Assembly: GCA_944393695.1 (NCBI GenBank)
Contig: CALYAY010000007.1
Coordinates: 24,411 to 88,410, forward strand
DNA: 64,000 nt
Direction: 5' to 3'
DNA from: an uncultured Alphaproteobacteria bacterium
GTDB taxonomy: Bacteria; Pseudomonadota; Alphaproteobacteria; RF32; CAG-239
Shown here: piece after piece, positions 53,565 to 62,452 of the stretch
Numbering within the stretch: the first letter of the stretch is position 1
Layout of the letters: every line of letters starts with the position of its first letter
Notes under the pieces: generated by a model
The model's input: the letters and a program-made list of their open reading frames with translations, nothing else
What the model was told of the DNA's origin: nothing
The model's database searches: none
Program-made: the position numbers and the translations under genes

Positions 53565-54337
53565 ACAGACGCCGGTTAATCGGAAAAATCAAGGAAAAAG
53601 TCTGCCTGCTGCTGGGACGGGGAAAGTTTAAAAAATTTCACCAACGACAGCAGGAGGTTCCGCCGCAAAAGGTTATTTATACCTGCATTACCGGAGATTA
53701 TGACTGCCTGATTTTAAATATGTATTTGAATCCGGATTATAAATATGTTTGTTTTACGGACAGTGAGGCTTATCTGAAAAAAGGGATTGTCGGGCCGTGG
53801 CATATTGAACCGCTGCAATTTCAGGATTCAGACAATACCCGTAACAACCGTTATCATAAAATGCACCCGCATGTGCTGTTTCCCCAATATGAAGAAAGTC
53901 TGTTTATTGACGCCAATATTCAGCTGAGAGGTAATTTGTTGTTTGAAGCGGCAGATAAGCTGCATGAGAGTGACGTGTTTCTGGCTATTCCGCCGCACCG
54001 GCGCCGCAAATGTATTTATGATGAGCTGGAACAGTGCATTGCTTTGAAAAAAGATAATGTCGAAACTCTGATCAAGCACCGCGCTTTTCTGGAACAGGAA
54101 AAATTTCCGCGCCAGATGGGGCTGACCGAAAATAACGTGATTTACCGCAAGCATCATGATCCGCGCTGTGTTAAAGTTATGGAAGACTGGTGGTATATGA
54201 TTGAACATTATTCGCGCCGTGATCAGCTCAGCTTGTTTTACGTTTTGTGGAAGAACGGGCAGAAGATGACTTATCTGTTTGATTTTCCGATTAAAGATGA
54301 TAAAAACAATTTCAGATTATTTCATCATAATTGCTAA
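53561..54337 (+). CDS. Glycosyltransferase, DUF616/TOD1-like
   Basis: The 258-residue protein matches the DUF616 (TOD1/MUCI70-like) glycosyltransferase pattern: VIYTCITGDYDCL, KYVCFTDSEAYLKKGIVGPW, NRYHKMHPHVLFPQYEESLF followed by IDANIQL, and a late NNVIYRKHHDP. The SLFIDANI segment takes the place of the DxD motif. There is no signal peptide or membrane helix. It starts on an ATGA overlap with the epimerase gene, so the two are co-translated. Confidence 0.8.
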   Translation: MNRRRLIGKIKEKVCLLLGRGKFKKFHQRQQEVPPQKVIYTCITGDYDCLILNMYLNPDYKYVCFTDSEAYLKKGIVGPWHIEPLQFQDSDNTRNNRYHKMHPHVLFPQYEESLFIDANIQLRGNLLFEAADKLHESDVFLAIPPHRRRKCIYDELEQCIALKKDNVETLIKHRAFLEQEKFPRQMGLTENNVIYRKHHDPRCVKVMEDWWYMIEHYSRRDQLSLFYVLWKNGQKMTYLFDFPIKDDKNNFRLFHHNC

Positions 54338-54376
54338 GCAAATCCTTACTTATCATTCTAAAAAAGGGTGTCTAAA

Positions 54377-54523
54377 AAAAACGGCCGTTAAATTTATACA
54401 ATGTGTGTATATTAGTTGAAATAATAAAAATAGCAAGAAAAATTTGTATTTTCCTCATAAAAATAATCCACTATAGTTTCCCTCTCTAACGGCCGTTTAT
54501 GTATAAATTTAACGGCCGTTTTT
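54377..54523. repeat. 147-bp element with perfect 24-bp inverted repeats
   Basis: A 24-bp sequence at 54377-54400 (starting AAAAACGGCCGTTAAATT) is exactly reverse-complemented at 54500-54523, with 99 bp between. A third copy of the palindrome AACGGCCGTT lies at 54488-54497. The inner 99 bp is AT-rich with no gene. It lies in the largest gap of the polysaccharide cluster, between two genes on the same strand. Confidence 0.85.
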
Positions 54524-54538
54524 CTTGGACAGCCGTTG

Positions 54539-54635
54539 CAAAAATCTGGAAGCCGTCCGTTATGTCCAGAAGTTCCAGACACTTTAAAAGCGGCGGGATT
54601 GCTCATCCGACAATTTATGAACTTCCAGATTTTTG
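54539..54635. repeat. Second inverted repeat pair (14 bp)
   Basis: CAAAAATCTGGAAG (54539-54552) and CTTCCAGATTTTTG (54622-54635) are perfect inverted copies 69 bp apart. They lie immediately downstream of the 147-bp element and 22 bp upstream of the next gene. Confidence 0.75.
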
Positions 54636-54657
54636 TTCCTATTGTTAAAGGATGGAT

Positions 54658-55512
54658 ATGGTTAAGATTTCGGCTTGTCTGCCGGTGTATAAAACGGAAG
54701 AAAGGCATCTCAGAGAATGCATCGAGAGTGTTCTTTGGCAGACGTTTGGGGATTTTGAGCTTTTAATTCTGGACGATTGTCCCGAACAGCCGGTCAGAAA
54801 TATTGTCGAATCGTATCATGACAAGCGCATCAGATATATGCAGAATCCGGAAAATCTCGGTATTTCAAAAACCAGAAACAAACTGATTGAAATGGCTAAA
54901 GGTGAGTATCTGGCGGTGATTGACCATGACGACATCTCGCTGCCGGAGAGATTTGCCAAGGAGGCGGCATATCTGGACAAGCATCCCGAAACCGGCGTGG
55001 TCAGTTGTTTCTATAAAGAAATTACCACTCAGAAAATTCATTGCTATCCCGTTGATAATTTGCAGATTTGTCAGGAATTGCTGTTTTCAAGCTGCGTGGT
55101 TCATCCGGCGGCGATGATACGGAAATCTGTCCTGTTGCAAAATAATCTGCGGTATGAAGAAATGTATTCTCCGTCCGAGGATTATGCCCTTTGGTGCCGG
55201 CTTATCGGCAAAACCGGGTTTCATAATATTCCGGAAGTTTTGTTCCTTTACCGGAATCATGAAAACAACACCTCCCACCGGCAAAAGGATAAAATGGCGG
55301 CGGCAACGCAGGCGATTTATGCTTTCGTGCGACGGGATAATGCCGATTTATGGGATGTTGTGCAGAGTAATTCTACCTTTGTGAAACGTATTTCCCTCTT
55401 CGGCTTCATCCCGCTGGTGACTATCCGTCACTATGGAAAAAAACATAAATACCTCCTCTTCGACCTCATTCCACTGATTATCACCAAAGCTAAATGGAGC
55501 AAAAAATTATGA
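54658..55512 (+). CDS. GT2 family glycosyltransferase
   Basis: The protein of about 284 residues has the GT2 (GT-A) signature KISACLPVYKTEERHLRECI at the N-terminus, LLILDDCPE, NLGISKTRNKLIEMAKGEYL and the metal-binding DHDD. The C-terminal acceptor side has SPSEDYALWCRLI. ATG 54658 is preferred over 54652 because AAAGG lies 6 nt upstream of it. It probably adds one sugar to LPS core or O-antigen. The following gene starts about 40 bp later. Confidence 0.9.
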   Translation: MVKISACLPVYKTEERHLRECIESVLWQTFGDFELLILDDCPEQPVRNIVESYHDKRIRYMQNPENLGISKTRNKLIEMAKGEYLAVIDHDDISLPERFAKEAAYLDKHPETGVVSCFYKEITTQKIHCYPVDNLQICQELLFSSCVVHPAAMIRKSVLLQNNLRYEEMYSPSEDYALWCRLIGKTGFHNIPEVLFLYRNHENNTSHRQKDKMAAATQAIYAFVRRDNADLWDVVQSNSTFVKRISLFGFIPLVTIRHYGKKHKYLLFDLIPLIITKAKWSKKL

Positions 55513-55551
55513 AACCCGGGCTTTATCTTAGAAAAATCGTTATCTGAGGTT

Positions 55552-56727
55552 ATGATGTACCAAGACACGCCGTTATCTAAAATTTATTTAAGCCGCATGG
55601 AGCAAAAAACCGCCCGGTATTTGCAAAAGTTTTCGCACCGCCCGAAAAAGATTGCTGCAAAACTGGCTTTTTGGAATTTGAAATTTTGCCTGTTCGGACG
55701 TGATGTCCGCTCTTCTTTTTCGGACAAGGCGGAGCATGTTGTTTTTGACGTGCGCGGCGGAATCGGCGACTTGGTGATTAACGCCCGCTATATCAATGCC
55801 TTTGCCCGGCATATGGGAGATAATGTTCAGATTGACATTCTGAGCGAAGAAAAATTTTTTAAAGCCAATCAGTCTATTTTCAGGCAATGTCGGAACATCA
55901 ACCGGATAATGACGGCAGCAGATAAATATTATGATTTGTTTATCAGTCTGGTGCGTTTTCCGGTGATAAAATATGCTTTTGCCGACAGGCTGAGCGGTAA
56001 GCTGCGGGATTATATCAACCGGATTCATACTTTTCATGAAGAAAATCCGCTGGCGGCGGAGAATGACTTTTTGGGCCGTTGTTATTCGCTGCTGAAAGGA
56101 CGGAGGAGAGAGAATCAGGCGGATATTGATAATCTGCTGGATGTTATGAATGATGACTTTAAGATTGAAAGCATATTAGATACTTCTGATGTATTGCAAA
56201 AATTCAATCTTGCAGCCCGGCCGTTTATCACTGTTCAAACCGGTGCAGGTTTTTGTTTTCAAGATATAAAAAACGAAACGAGGCAATGGCCGGCGAAAAA
56301 CTATGAACAGCTGGTGCGTTTGCTTAAAGCGAATTATCCGCAATATGAAATTGTGCAAATCGGCGACGTCTGGCAGGAAGAGATTTCCGGTATTGATAAA
56401 GATTTGCGGGGGCAGACTTCTTTTGAAGAGCTGATGGTTATTGTGAAAAACGCCAAACTTCATATTTCACAGGAAGGCGGCATTCCCATTTTGCGGCATT
56501 TTTTGCAGGGCGGAACATCGGTTGTGTTGTTTGGGCCGACGGATGAAAAATTTTTCGGCTTTTCCGAAAATATAAATCTGAGCGCCAGAGCCTGCCTCCT
56601 GCCCTGCGAATGGATTTCCAGGGACTGGATGAAAAAATGTATGAAAACCGGAGATTGTGCGGAGTGTATGCGGCGGATTAGTCCGGAGGAAGTGTTTGAG
56701 GGAATTAAACGGAACGGAGAACTATAA
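55552..56727 (+). CDS. GT9-like (heptosyltransferase family) protein
   Basis: The 391-residue protein has the GT9 layout. VVFDVRGGIGDLVINARYIN near residue 60-80 is the N-terminal GGIGD motif. The C-terminal Rossmann domain carries FITVQTGAGFCFQDIKNETR, EIVQIGDVWQEEI, KLHISQEGGIPILRHFLQGG and VVLFGPTDEKFFG. Heptosyltransferases use ADP-heptose, whose full synthesis set lies downstream in the same cluster; the linkage made is not predictable. GAGG lies just upstream of the ATGATG start. Confidence 0.85.
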   Translation: MMYQDTPLSKIYLSRMEQKTARYLQKFSHRPKKIAAKLAFWNLKFCLFGRDVRSSFSDKAEHVVFDVRGGIGDLVINARYINAFARHMGDNVQIDILSEEKFFKANQSIFRQCRNINRIMTAADKYYDLFISLVRFPVIKYAFADRLSGKLRDYINRIHTFHEENPLAAENDFLGRCYSLLKGRRRENQADIDNLLDVMNDDFKIESILDTSDVLQKFNLAARPFITVQTGAGFCFQDIKNETRQWPAKNYEQLVRLLKANYPQYEIVQIGDVWQEEISGIDKDLRGQTSFEELMVIVKNAKLHISQEGGIPILRHFLQGGTSVVLFGPTDEKFFGFSENINLSARACLLPCEWISRDWMKKCMKTGDCAECMRRISPEEVFEGIKRNGEL

Positions 56728-58823
56728 TGTCTGATAAAAAAGTTAAATTTTTAGGAATAACCATCTATAAAAGAAAAACCAAAGGGAATAAAACAACCAC
56801 CCGTTTTTTGGGATTACCAATTTGGAAAAAAATTCGTCTGGGAGAAAAGACAAAATATTATTTGTTGGGGATTAGAATTTTTAAGAAACAAAAATTAAAA
56901 ATTCAAGAAATTGAAAAAGTGCAATATATTGAACAAAGAAAATATATTGTTATTGATGCTGATACCCCAAAAGAAATACTTATTGTTAATTCCGACAGTA
57001 TAGGTGATTATATTTTATTCAGGAATTTTTTGAAGGAAATAAAATTATCGGAAAAATATAAAAATTATAAATTGGTTTTATTGGGTTGTGAAAAATATAA
57101 AAATTTTGCTGAGTATCTGGATAATGATATTATTGATAAATTTTTGTGGATTCCACAAAGGCCTCAAAATCTTTCCGCAAAAGAATTAGAAAAAATTCGT
57201 TGCGATTTGCATAATAAACAGGGAATGAAGCATTTTTATGATACTATTATTTTTCCATCATTTAACAGTATGGATAAGAGAATTGCCCATAATACTTTAT
57301 TGTCCGGAGTTGTTTATAAATATTGCTGTATACATAACAATGGAGTAAATCCCAACAGAAATTGTAATGATCTGCTGAGTTTTACCCATGTTTATACAAA
57401 TTATGATGCATCAAATATGTTTGAATTTGAATTAAATAAATTATTTCATGAAGATTTATTAGAAAAGAAAATTGAACTGCAATATCCTTATATTGAAGAT
57501 GATAAAATAAATTTGGAATGTGAATTTATAAAAAATGCGGCAAAAGAATATGTTGTTATTAATCCGTGTGCATACGATGTATATCGCATGTGGCACAGAA
57601 ATAACTGGATTGATGTTATTCGTTATATTTATAACAAGTTAAATTTAGATGTTGTAATTGTTTGCGGTGCTAATGAAAAAATATATTGTGAAAATCTTAT
57701 TCAAGATACTCATATTAAAGATATTAAGCTTTTATCCGGCTTACCTGTATCTCAGCTTTTAGCCGTACTAAAATTAGCAAAACTTTATATTGGTCAGGAC
57801 AGTGGGGTTTTTCATATTGCTGCAGCCTTAAATATACGAGCTTTATGTTTATCTGCAGGTAATGCATATTTTAGATTCATGAATTATCCCAAAAATCGAA
57901 CCAATATAAAAGTTTTATTTCCTATTGGTACAGAAAAATGGATTAATGATAATAATAAGGAATTTCCCGCTCTTGTCCGGAATATAAACGTTTTTTATAT
58001 AAACTCCATTCGTACTGACAAGGTTATTGATGCGATAAATGAATTGTTGGAAATAAAAGATATATTTTTTATATATAAGTTGAAAACAAAAAATACCGGA
58101 GATAAAGAAATATGTCCTTGCGATTATTTTTCTGATTATTTTAAAAATTTTGTCGTACAGAGAATTGATAATGATTATATGAAGTATTTAAAATTTAAAA
58201 AGTCTATATTTATTCTCGGGGGCGGAGGTCTGATTAACCAAAATGATGATTGGAATAAAGCCATAAATCTATTAATCAAAAATAATAATCCGGTAATTGG
58301 CTGGGGAATTGGCTTTAATCAACATAAAGGGGCAACGCTAAATTCAGAGGTAAAATTGAATGATTTTACTTTATTGGGGATAAGAGATTACAACATTGGT
58401 TATCCATATTTGCCTTGTGTTTCTTGTTTAAAAACAGAATTAATGTTAAAATCTAAAATTAAAAGAAAAATTGGTTGCATCATACATTATGAAAATACAG
58501 ATACAACTTTTGATTATCCAACAATATATAATAATCAACCATTTGAAGATATAATTAAATTTATTTCTGAAAGTGAAGTGATTATAACTAACACTTATCA
58601 TATAATGTATTGGTCTACATTAAGGAATAAAAAAGTCATACTATTTAATCCTTTTAGCAATAAATTTGATAATTTTAAATTTAAGCCTGTTAAATATACA
58701 GGGCATTTGGAAGCCGACATAAAAAAAGCCAAAAACTATCCCGAAGCAATGGAAGAATGTAAAAAGTTAAATTTGGCATTTTTTGAAAAGGTAAAGAAAA
58801 TCATAGAAACAAAAAATAACTAA
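56727..58823 (+). CDS. Fusion of GT9-like and polysaccharide pyruvyl transferase-like domains (698 aa)
   Basis: The N-terminus has three short repeats of the form '(F/Y)LG(I/L).I(Y/W/F)K' (KFLGITIYK, RFLGLPIWK, YLLGIRIFK), a tail motif of LPS enzymes. Residues about 85-430 resemble GT9, with SDSIGDYILFRNFL, ARNW-like MWHRNNWIDVIRYI, LLSGLPVSQLLAVLKLAKLY and GQDSGVFHIAAAL. Residues about 445-690 resemble a polysaccharide pyruvyl transferase (FILGGGGLINQNDDWNKAI, PVIGWGIGFNQHKGA, ITNTYHIMYWSTLRNKKVIL). Base composition is far more AT-rich than the neighbours, suggesting separate acquisition. It overlaps the previous stop codon by one base (TAATG). Confidence 0.78.
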   Translation: MSDKKVKFLGITIYKRKTKGNKTTTRFLGLPIWKKIRLGEKTKYYLLGIRIFKKQKLKIQEIEKVQYIEQRKYIVIDADTPKEILIVNSDSIGDYILFRNFLKEIKLSEKYKNYKLVLLGCEKYKNFAEYLDNDIIDKFLWIPQRPQNLSAKELEKIRCDLHNKQGMKHFYDTIIFPSFNSMDKRIAHNTLLSGVVYKYCCIHNNGVNPNRNCNDLLSFTHVYTNYDASNMFEFELNKLFHEDLLEKKIELQYPYIEDDKINLECEFIKNAAKEYVVINPCAYDVYRMWHRNNWIDVIRYIYNKLNLDVVIVCGANEKIYCENLIQDTHIKDIKLLSGLPVSQLLAVLKLAKLYIGQDSGVFHIAAALNIRALCLSAGNAYFRFMNYPKNRTNIKVLFPIGTEKWINDNNKEFPALVRNINVFYINSIRTDKVIDAINELLEIKDIFFIYKLKTKNTGDKEICPCDYFSDYFKNFVVQRIDNDYMKYLKFKKSIFILGGGGLINQNDDWNKAINLLIKNNNPVIGWGIGFNQHKGATLNSEVKLNDFTLLGIRDYNIGYPYLPCVSCLKTELMLKSKIKRKIGCIIHYENTDTTFDYPTIYNNQPFEDIIKFISESEVIITNTYHIMYWSTLRNKKVILFNPFSNKFDNFKFKPVKYTGHLEADIKKAKNYPEAMEECKKLNLAFFEKVKKIIETKNN

Positions 58824-58847
58824 GCTATGATTTTACGGAGATAAGTT

Positions 58848-60329
58848 ATGCCGTTGTTAAGTTCATATATTGAAAAGTTTTCGAAAGTACGGGTGTTGGT
58901 TATCGGGGATATTATGCTTGACCGTTTCGTGTACGGAAAGGTGGAGCGGATTTCGCCAGAGGCGCCGGTGCCGGTGTTTCGCTTTGCTTATGAAAAAGAG
59001 ATGCCGGGCGGCGCCGGAAACGTGGTGGCAAACCTGGTTTCGCTGGGGTGCAAGGCTACTTTTATCGGTATTGCCGGCCGGGATGAAAACGGCAGTAAAA
59101 TCACTGCCCTGCTGGAGAAATCCGGAGCGCACAGCCATCTGTTGAGGCTGAAAGATTATCCGACGATTGTCAAAACCCGCCTGATTGCCGGCAACAATCA
59201 TCTGCTCCGCGCCGATCAGGAAGAAATTATTCCGGTGATTACCGAATTGCTGCCGAAGTTTCGGAAAATTCTGACCCAGGCGGTGAAAAACGCAGATATT
59301 GTTTTGGTGTCTGATTATAATAAGGGGCTGTTGACGCCGGTTTCCACACAAATGATTATTGACGTGTGCAACCAGTTTCACAAGCCGGTTTTGATTGATC
59401 CCAAAGGAGCGGATTATTCTAAATACTGCGGGGCTACCCTGGTTAAGCCGAATTTGAAAGAATTTTCGGAAGCCACCGGGCAAAAATATAATCCGGAAGC
59501 AGCAGACTTTCATCAAAAGATGGTGGAAGGCGCCAAGGCTCTTTTTGCCAAATATTACATCAAAAATTTAATCATTACGCTGAGCGAATATGGAATGATA
59601 CATATTCCGGCAGAAAATCCGGAAGATATTCAGCATATTCCGACCGAGGCTAAAGAAGTTTTTGACGTTTCCGGCGCCGGAGACACGGCTCTGGCGGCAC
59701 TGGGGATTGCCGTCGGCTGCGGAACACCTTATAAAGATGCAATGAAGCTGGCCAATATTGCCTCGGGAATAGTGGTGGGGAAACTGGGCACCGCCACCGT
59801 GAGCCGGACAGAACTGCTGGATGCCATTCTGCAGCGGACGACTTCCGAAAGCAGCTGGCCGCAAAAGCGCAAAATCATTACTCTGGAACAAGCGGTAAAT
59901 ATTGTTGCGAAATTCCGTAAAACCGGAAAGAAAATCGGCTTTACCAACGGATGTTTCGACTGCTGCCATCTGGGGCATCTGAACTCGTTTATGGAGGCAA
60001 AAAAACTTTGCGATGTTTTGATTGTAGCCGTGAATTCCGATGCTTCGGTCAAACGCTATAAGGGCCCTTCCCGTCCCATTCAGGATGAAAAGACCCGCGC
60101 CCTGCTGCTGGCCTCTTTGGAATATGTCGATTACGTGATTGTTTTTGACGAAGATTCCCCGCTGCATATTGTGGAGGTTCTTAAGCCCGACGTGGTGGCC
60201 AAAGAGGGTTATGCCCTGGATAAGTGGCCGGAGGGAAGACTGGCGCTGAGCTATGGCGGGAAAGCCGTTACGCTTGACAGGATAGAGGGTTATTCGACAT
60301 CAAATTTAGTGGCTAAAATGAAAGGATAA
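58848..60329 (+). CDS. hldE: Bifunctional heptose-7-phosphate kinase / heptose-1-phosphate adenylyltransferase
   Basis: HldE phosphorylates D-glycero-D-manno-heptose-7-phosphate and later adenylylates heptose-1-phosphate. Of 493 residues, the N-terminal domain is ribokinase-like (VLVIGDIMLDRFVYGKVERI, GGAGNVVANLVSLG, DVSGAGDTALAALG). The C-terminal domain is a cytidylyltransferase-type nucleotidyltransferase with FTNGCFDCCHLGHLNSF (HxGH) and VAVNSDASVKRYKGPSRP. It is full length for a fused HldE. It is followed after 3 bp by gmhA. Confidence 0.97.
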   Translation: MPLLSSYIEKFSKVRVLVIGDIMLDRFVYGKVERISPEAPVPVFRFAYEKEMPGGAGNVVANLVSLGCKATFIGIAGRDENGSKITALLEKSGAHSHLLRLKDYPTIVKTRLIAGNNHLLRADQEEIIPVITELLPKFRKILTQAVKNADIVLVSDYNKGLLTPVSTQMIIDVCNQFHKPVLIDPKGADYSKYCGATLVKPNLKEFSEATGQKYNPEAADFHQKMVEGAKALFAKYYIKNLIITLSEYGMIHIPAENPEDIQHIPTEAKEVFDVSGAGDTALAALGIAVGCGTPYKDAMKLANIASGIVVGKLGTATVSRTELLDAILQRTTSESSWPQKRKIITLEQAVNIVAKFRKTGKKIGFTNGCFDCCHLGHLNSFMEAKKLCDVLIVAVNSDASVKRYKGPSRPIQDEKTRALLLASLEYVDYVIVFDEDSPLHIVEVLKPDVVAKEGYALDKWPEGRLALSYGGKAVTLDRIEGYSTSNLVAKMKG

Positions 60330-60332
60330 AAA

Positions 60333-60899
60333 ATGAAAGAATTTATTGAAAGCGAATTCAGAAACATCTCCTGCAACTTTATCAATTTGCAGGCTCTGGC
60401 GCCGCAGATAGAAAAGGTTTCCGAAGTTTGCATCGAGGCTTTGAAGAACGGCAACAAAATCATGTTTTGCGGCAATGGCGGAAGCGCGGCAGATTCACAA
60501 CATCTGGCGGCTGAGCTGGTCGGCCGTTACAAGATGAACCGCCCGGCAATGAATGCCATCGCCCTGACCGTGGATACATCCATTCTGACCGCGGTCGGCA
60601 ATGATTACGGCTATGATACGATTTTTGAAAGACAGGTGGAAGGTCTGGGCAAAGAAGGCGATGTTTTGGTGGGGCTTTCCACCAGCGGTAATTCGAAAAA
60701 TGTGCTTCTGGCTTTTGAAATGGCAAAAAAGAAAGGAATAAAGACCGTGGCCATGACCGGAAAGTACGGCGGAAAGATGAAAGAAACGGCCGATTTTACA
60801 ATAAACGTTCCTTCCGATACGACTAACAATATTCAGGAAATGCATATTGCGGTCGGACATTTGTTGTGCGGTGTAATTGAAAAGGAAATTAATGCCTAA
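60333..60899 (+). CDS. gmhA: Sedoheptulose-7-phosphate isomerase
   Basis: GmhA converts sedoheptulose-7-phosphate to D-glycero-D-manno-heptose-7-phosphate, the first heptose step. The 188-residue SIS-domain protein has MFCGNGGSAADSQHLAAELV, DTIFERQVEGLG, GLSTSGNSKNVLLAFEMAK and a C-terminal QEMHIAVGHLLC, all conserved in GmhA. It is 3 bp from hldE and overlaps gmhB by 8 bp. Confidence 0.97.
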   Translation: MKEFIESEFRNISCNFINLQALAPQIEKVSEVCIEALKNGNKIMFCGNGGSAADSQHLAAELVGRYKMNRPAMNAIALTVDTSILTAVGNDYGYDTIFERQVEGLGKEGDVLVGLSTSGNSKNVLLAFEMAKKKGIKTVAMTGKYGGKMKETADFTINVPSDTTNNIQEMHIAVGHLLCGVIEKEINA

Positions 60900-61353
60900 G
60901 GCTTTGTTTTTAGACCGGGACGGCACGATAAACATTGATTATGGCTATGTTTACCGTCCGCAGGATTTCGTGTTTATTGACGGGATATTCGAACTTTGCG
61001 CCAAGGCTCAGGAAAAAGGATATCTGATTATTATCATTACCAATCAGTCAGGTATTGCCCGCGGCTATTATTCGGATGAGGATTTTCAAAATCTGAATAA
61101 ATACATGATTGAGCAATTTGCCCAAAGGGGAATTCAGATTACCGATGTGTTTTATTGTCCCGAACTGAGCGGAAACCGGCGCAAGCCCGGGTGCGGCATG
61201 TTTACGGAAGCTCAGCAAAAATATGATATCGACATGGGAGCTTCGGTTTCCGTCGGAGACAAGCCGCGGGATATTGAAGCGGCACAAAGGGCCGGTGTGG
61301 GCAAAAATTTTCTATATCAGGGTGATTTTAACAAAATAACGGAGGAACTATGA
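60892..61353 (+). CDS. gmhB: D,D-heptose 1,7-bisphosphate 7-phosphatase
   Basis: GmhB removes the 7-phosphate from heptose-1,7-bisphosphate. The start is ATG 60892 (AAGGA 6 nt upstream), overlapping the gmhA stop; a TTG at 60877 gives a longer frame without support. The 153-residue HAD protein has LFLDRDGTIN, ITNQSGIARGYYSDEDF and VGDKPRDIEAAQRAGV. The zinc-loop of E. coli GmhB is shortened here to YCPELSGNRRKPGCGM, with only two cysteines and no His. It ends in an ATGA overlap with hldD. Confidence 0.93.
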   Translation: MPKALFLDRDGTINIDYGYVYRPQDFVFIDGIFELCAKAQEKGYLIIIITNQSGIARGYYSDEDFQNLNKYMIEQFAQRGIQITDVFYCPELSGNRRKPGCGMFTEAQQKYDIDMGASVSVGDKPRDIEAAQRAGVGKNFLYQGDFNKITEEL

Positions 61354-62336
61354 TTATTGTTACCGGAGGAGCCGGCTTTATCGGTTCAAATATTGTGGCA
61401 GAGCTGGAACAACAAGGATATAAAGACATTGTCGTTGTTGATTGGCTGGGCAGTGATGATAAATGGAAAAACATTGCAAAAAGAGAACTGGCCGCGGTTA
61501 TCCAACCGGAACAGCTGTCTGAATTTTTAGAAAATCACAAATCAGAGATTGAGGCAATTATTCATATGGGGGCTGTTTCCGCCACGACGGAAAAAGACGT
61601 AGATTTGATTATAAAATCCAACTTTCAGCTGAGCTGGGAATTGTGGTGTTTTTGCCGGGATAATGACAAGCAGTTTATTTATGCCTCGTCTGCAGCTACT
61701 TACGGCGACGGAAGCTCAGGTTTTATTGACAGAGACGATTTGGAGTTTGTCAACAAACTGCGTCCGCTGAACGCTTACGGCTGGAGCAAGGCATTGTTTG
61801 ACAGGAAAGTTGCCCGCGAGGTTTTGGAAAAACGCAAGACCCCGAAACAATATGCCGGATTGAAATTTTTTAACGTTTACGGACCAAACGAATATCATAA
61901 AGGCGGGCAGAAAAGCGTTGTTGCCCATATTTTTCCGCAAGTAAAAAATGATGAAGAAGTCAAGCTGTTCAAATCATACAATTCCCAATATGCCGACGGA
62001 CAGCAACTGCGCGATTTCGTCTGGGTCGGAGATTGTGCGGCCGTGGTTATGTGGCTGCTGAAGAATCCTCAGGTCAACGGATTGTTTAACGTGGGAACGG
62101 GACAGGCGCGTTCTTTTTATGATCTGGCAAAAGCAACCTGGGCTGCCATAAACAAAGAACCCAAAATCGGCTTTAAGGATATGCCGGAGGAGTTGCGGGG
62201 AAAATATCAATACTATACTCAGGCGGATTTAACAAAGCTCAGAAGCTTCGGTTATGATAAGCCGATGACGAGTCTGGAAGACGGTATCAGACAATATGTT
62301 CAAAATTATCTCAACAAAAACGATCCTTACATATAA
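61350..62336 (+). CDS. hldD: ADP-L-glycero-D-manno-heptose 6-epimerase
   Basis: HldD epimerises ADP-D,D-heptose to ADP-L,D-heptose, the donor for LPS inner core. The 328-residue short-chain dehydrogenase has TGGAGFIGSNIVAELEQQGY, GAVSATTEKDVD, YASSAATYGDGSSGF, the active-site YGWSK, and FFNVYGPNEYHKGGQKSVVA, which is specific for HldD. It is the last gene of the contiguous hldE-gmhA-gmhB-hldD block. Confidence 0.97.
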   Translation: MIIVTGGAGFIGSNIVAELEQQGYKDIVVVDWLGSDDKWKNIAKRELAAVIQPEQLSEFLENHKSEIEAIIHMGAVSATTEKDVDLIIKSNFQLSWELWCFCRDNDKQFIYASSAATYGDGSSGFIDRDDLEFVNKLRPLNAYGWSKALFDRKVAREVLEKRKTPKQYAGLKFFNVYGPNEYHKGGQKSVVAHIFPQVKNDEEVKLFKSYNSQYADGQQLRDFVWVGDCAAVVMWLLKNPQVNGLFNVGTGQARSFYDLAKATWAAINKEPKIGFKDMPEELRGKYQYYTQADLTKLRSFGYDKPMTSLEDGIRQYVQNYLNKNDPYI

Positions 62337-62350
62337 ATACCGCCCCTGCC

Positions 62351-62452
62351 CTATTTATCGCCAATGCCCAGGCGGATGTTGAAACGGCCGATGTTCAGAT
62401 TTAAATCGGTGTTGAAAAATTTCAGTCGCGGGAGGAAAACTTTATGTGTGCC
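62351..62452 (-). pseudogene. Possible 3' gene remnant
   Basis: On the minus strand, 33 codons end in TAG at 62351 and read VFLPRLKFFNTDLNLNIGRF followed by NIRLGIGDK. There is no start codon and an in-frame stop lies just upstream. The composition is protein-like, but no family is recognised. The rest of the 62337-62586 gap is AT-rich with nothing supported. Confidence 0.3.

Noticed and set aside
54499..54648. 49-codon plus-strand frame (MYKFNGRFSWTAVAK...) ending just before the GT2 gene
   Set aside because: It begins inside the right inverted repeat, has no Shine-Dalgarno, and its sequence is explained by the inverted repeats.
54412..54708. Minus-strand frame across the inverted-repeat element as a transposase remnant
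   Set aside because: The peptide shows no transposase motif I can name, and it overlaps the start of the GT2 gene.
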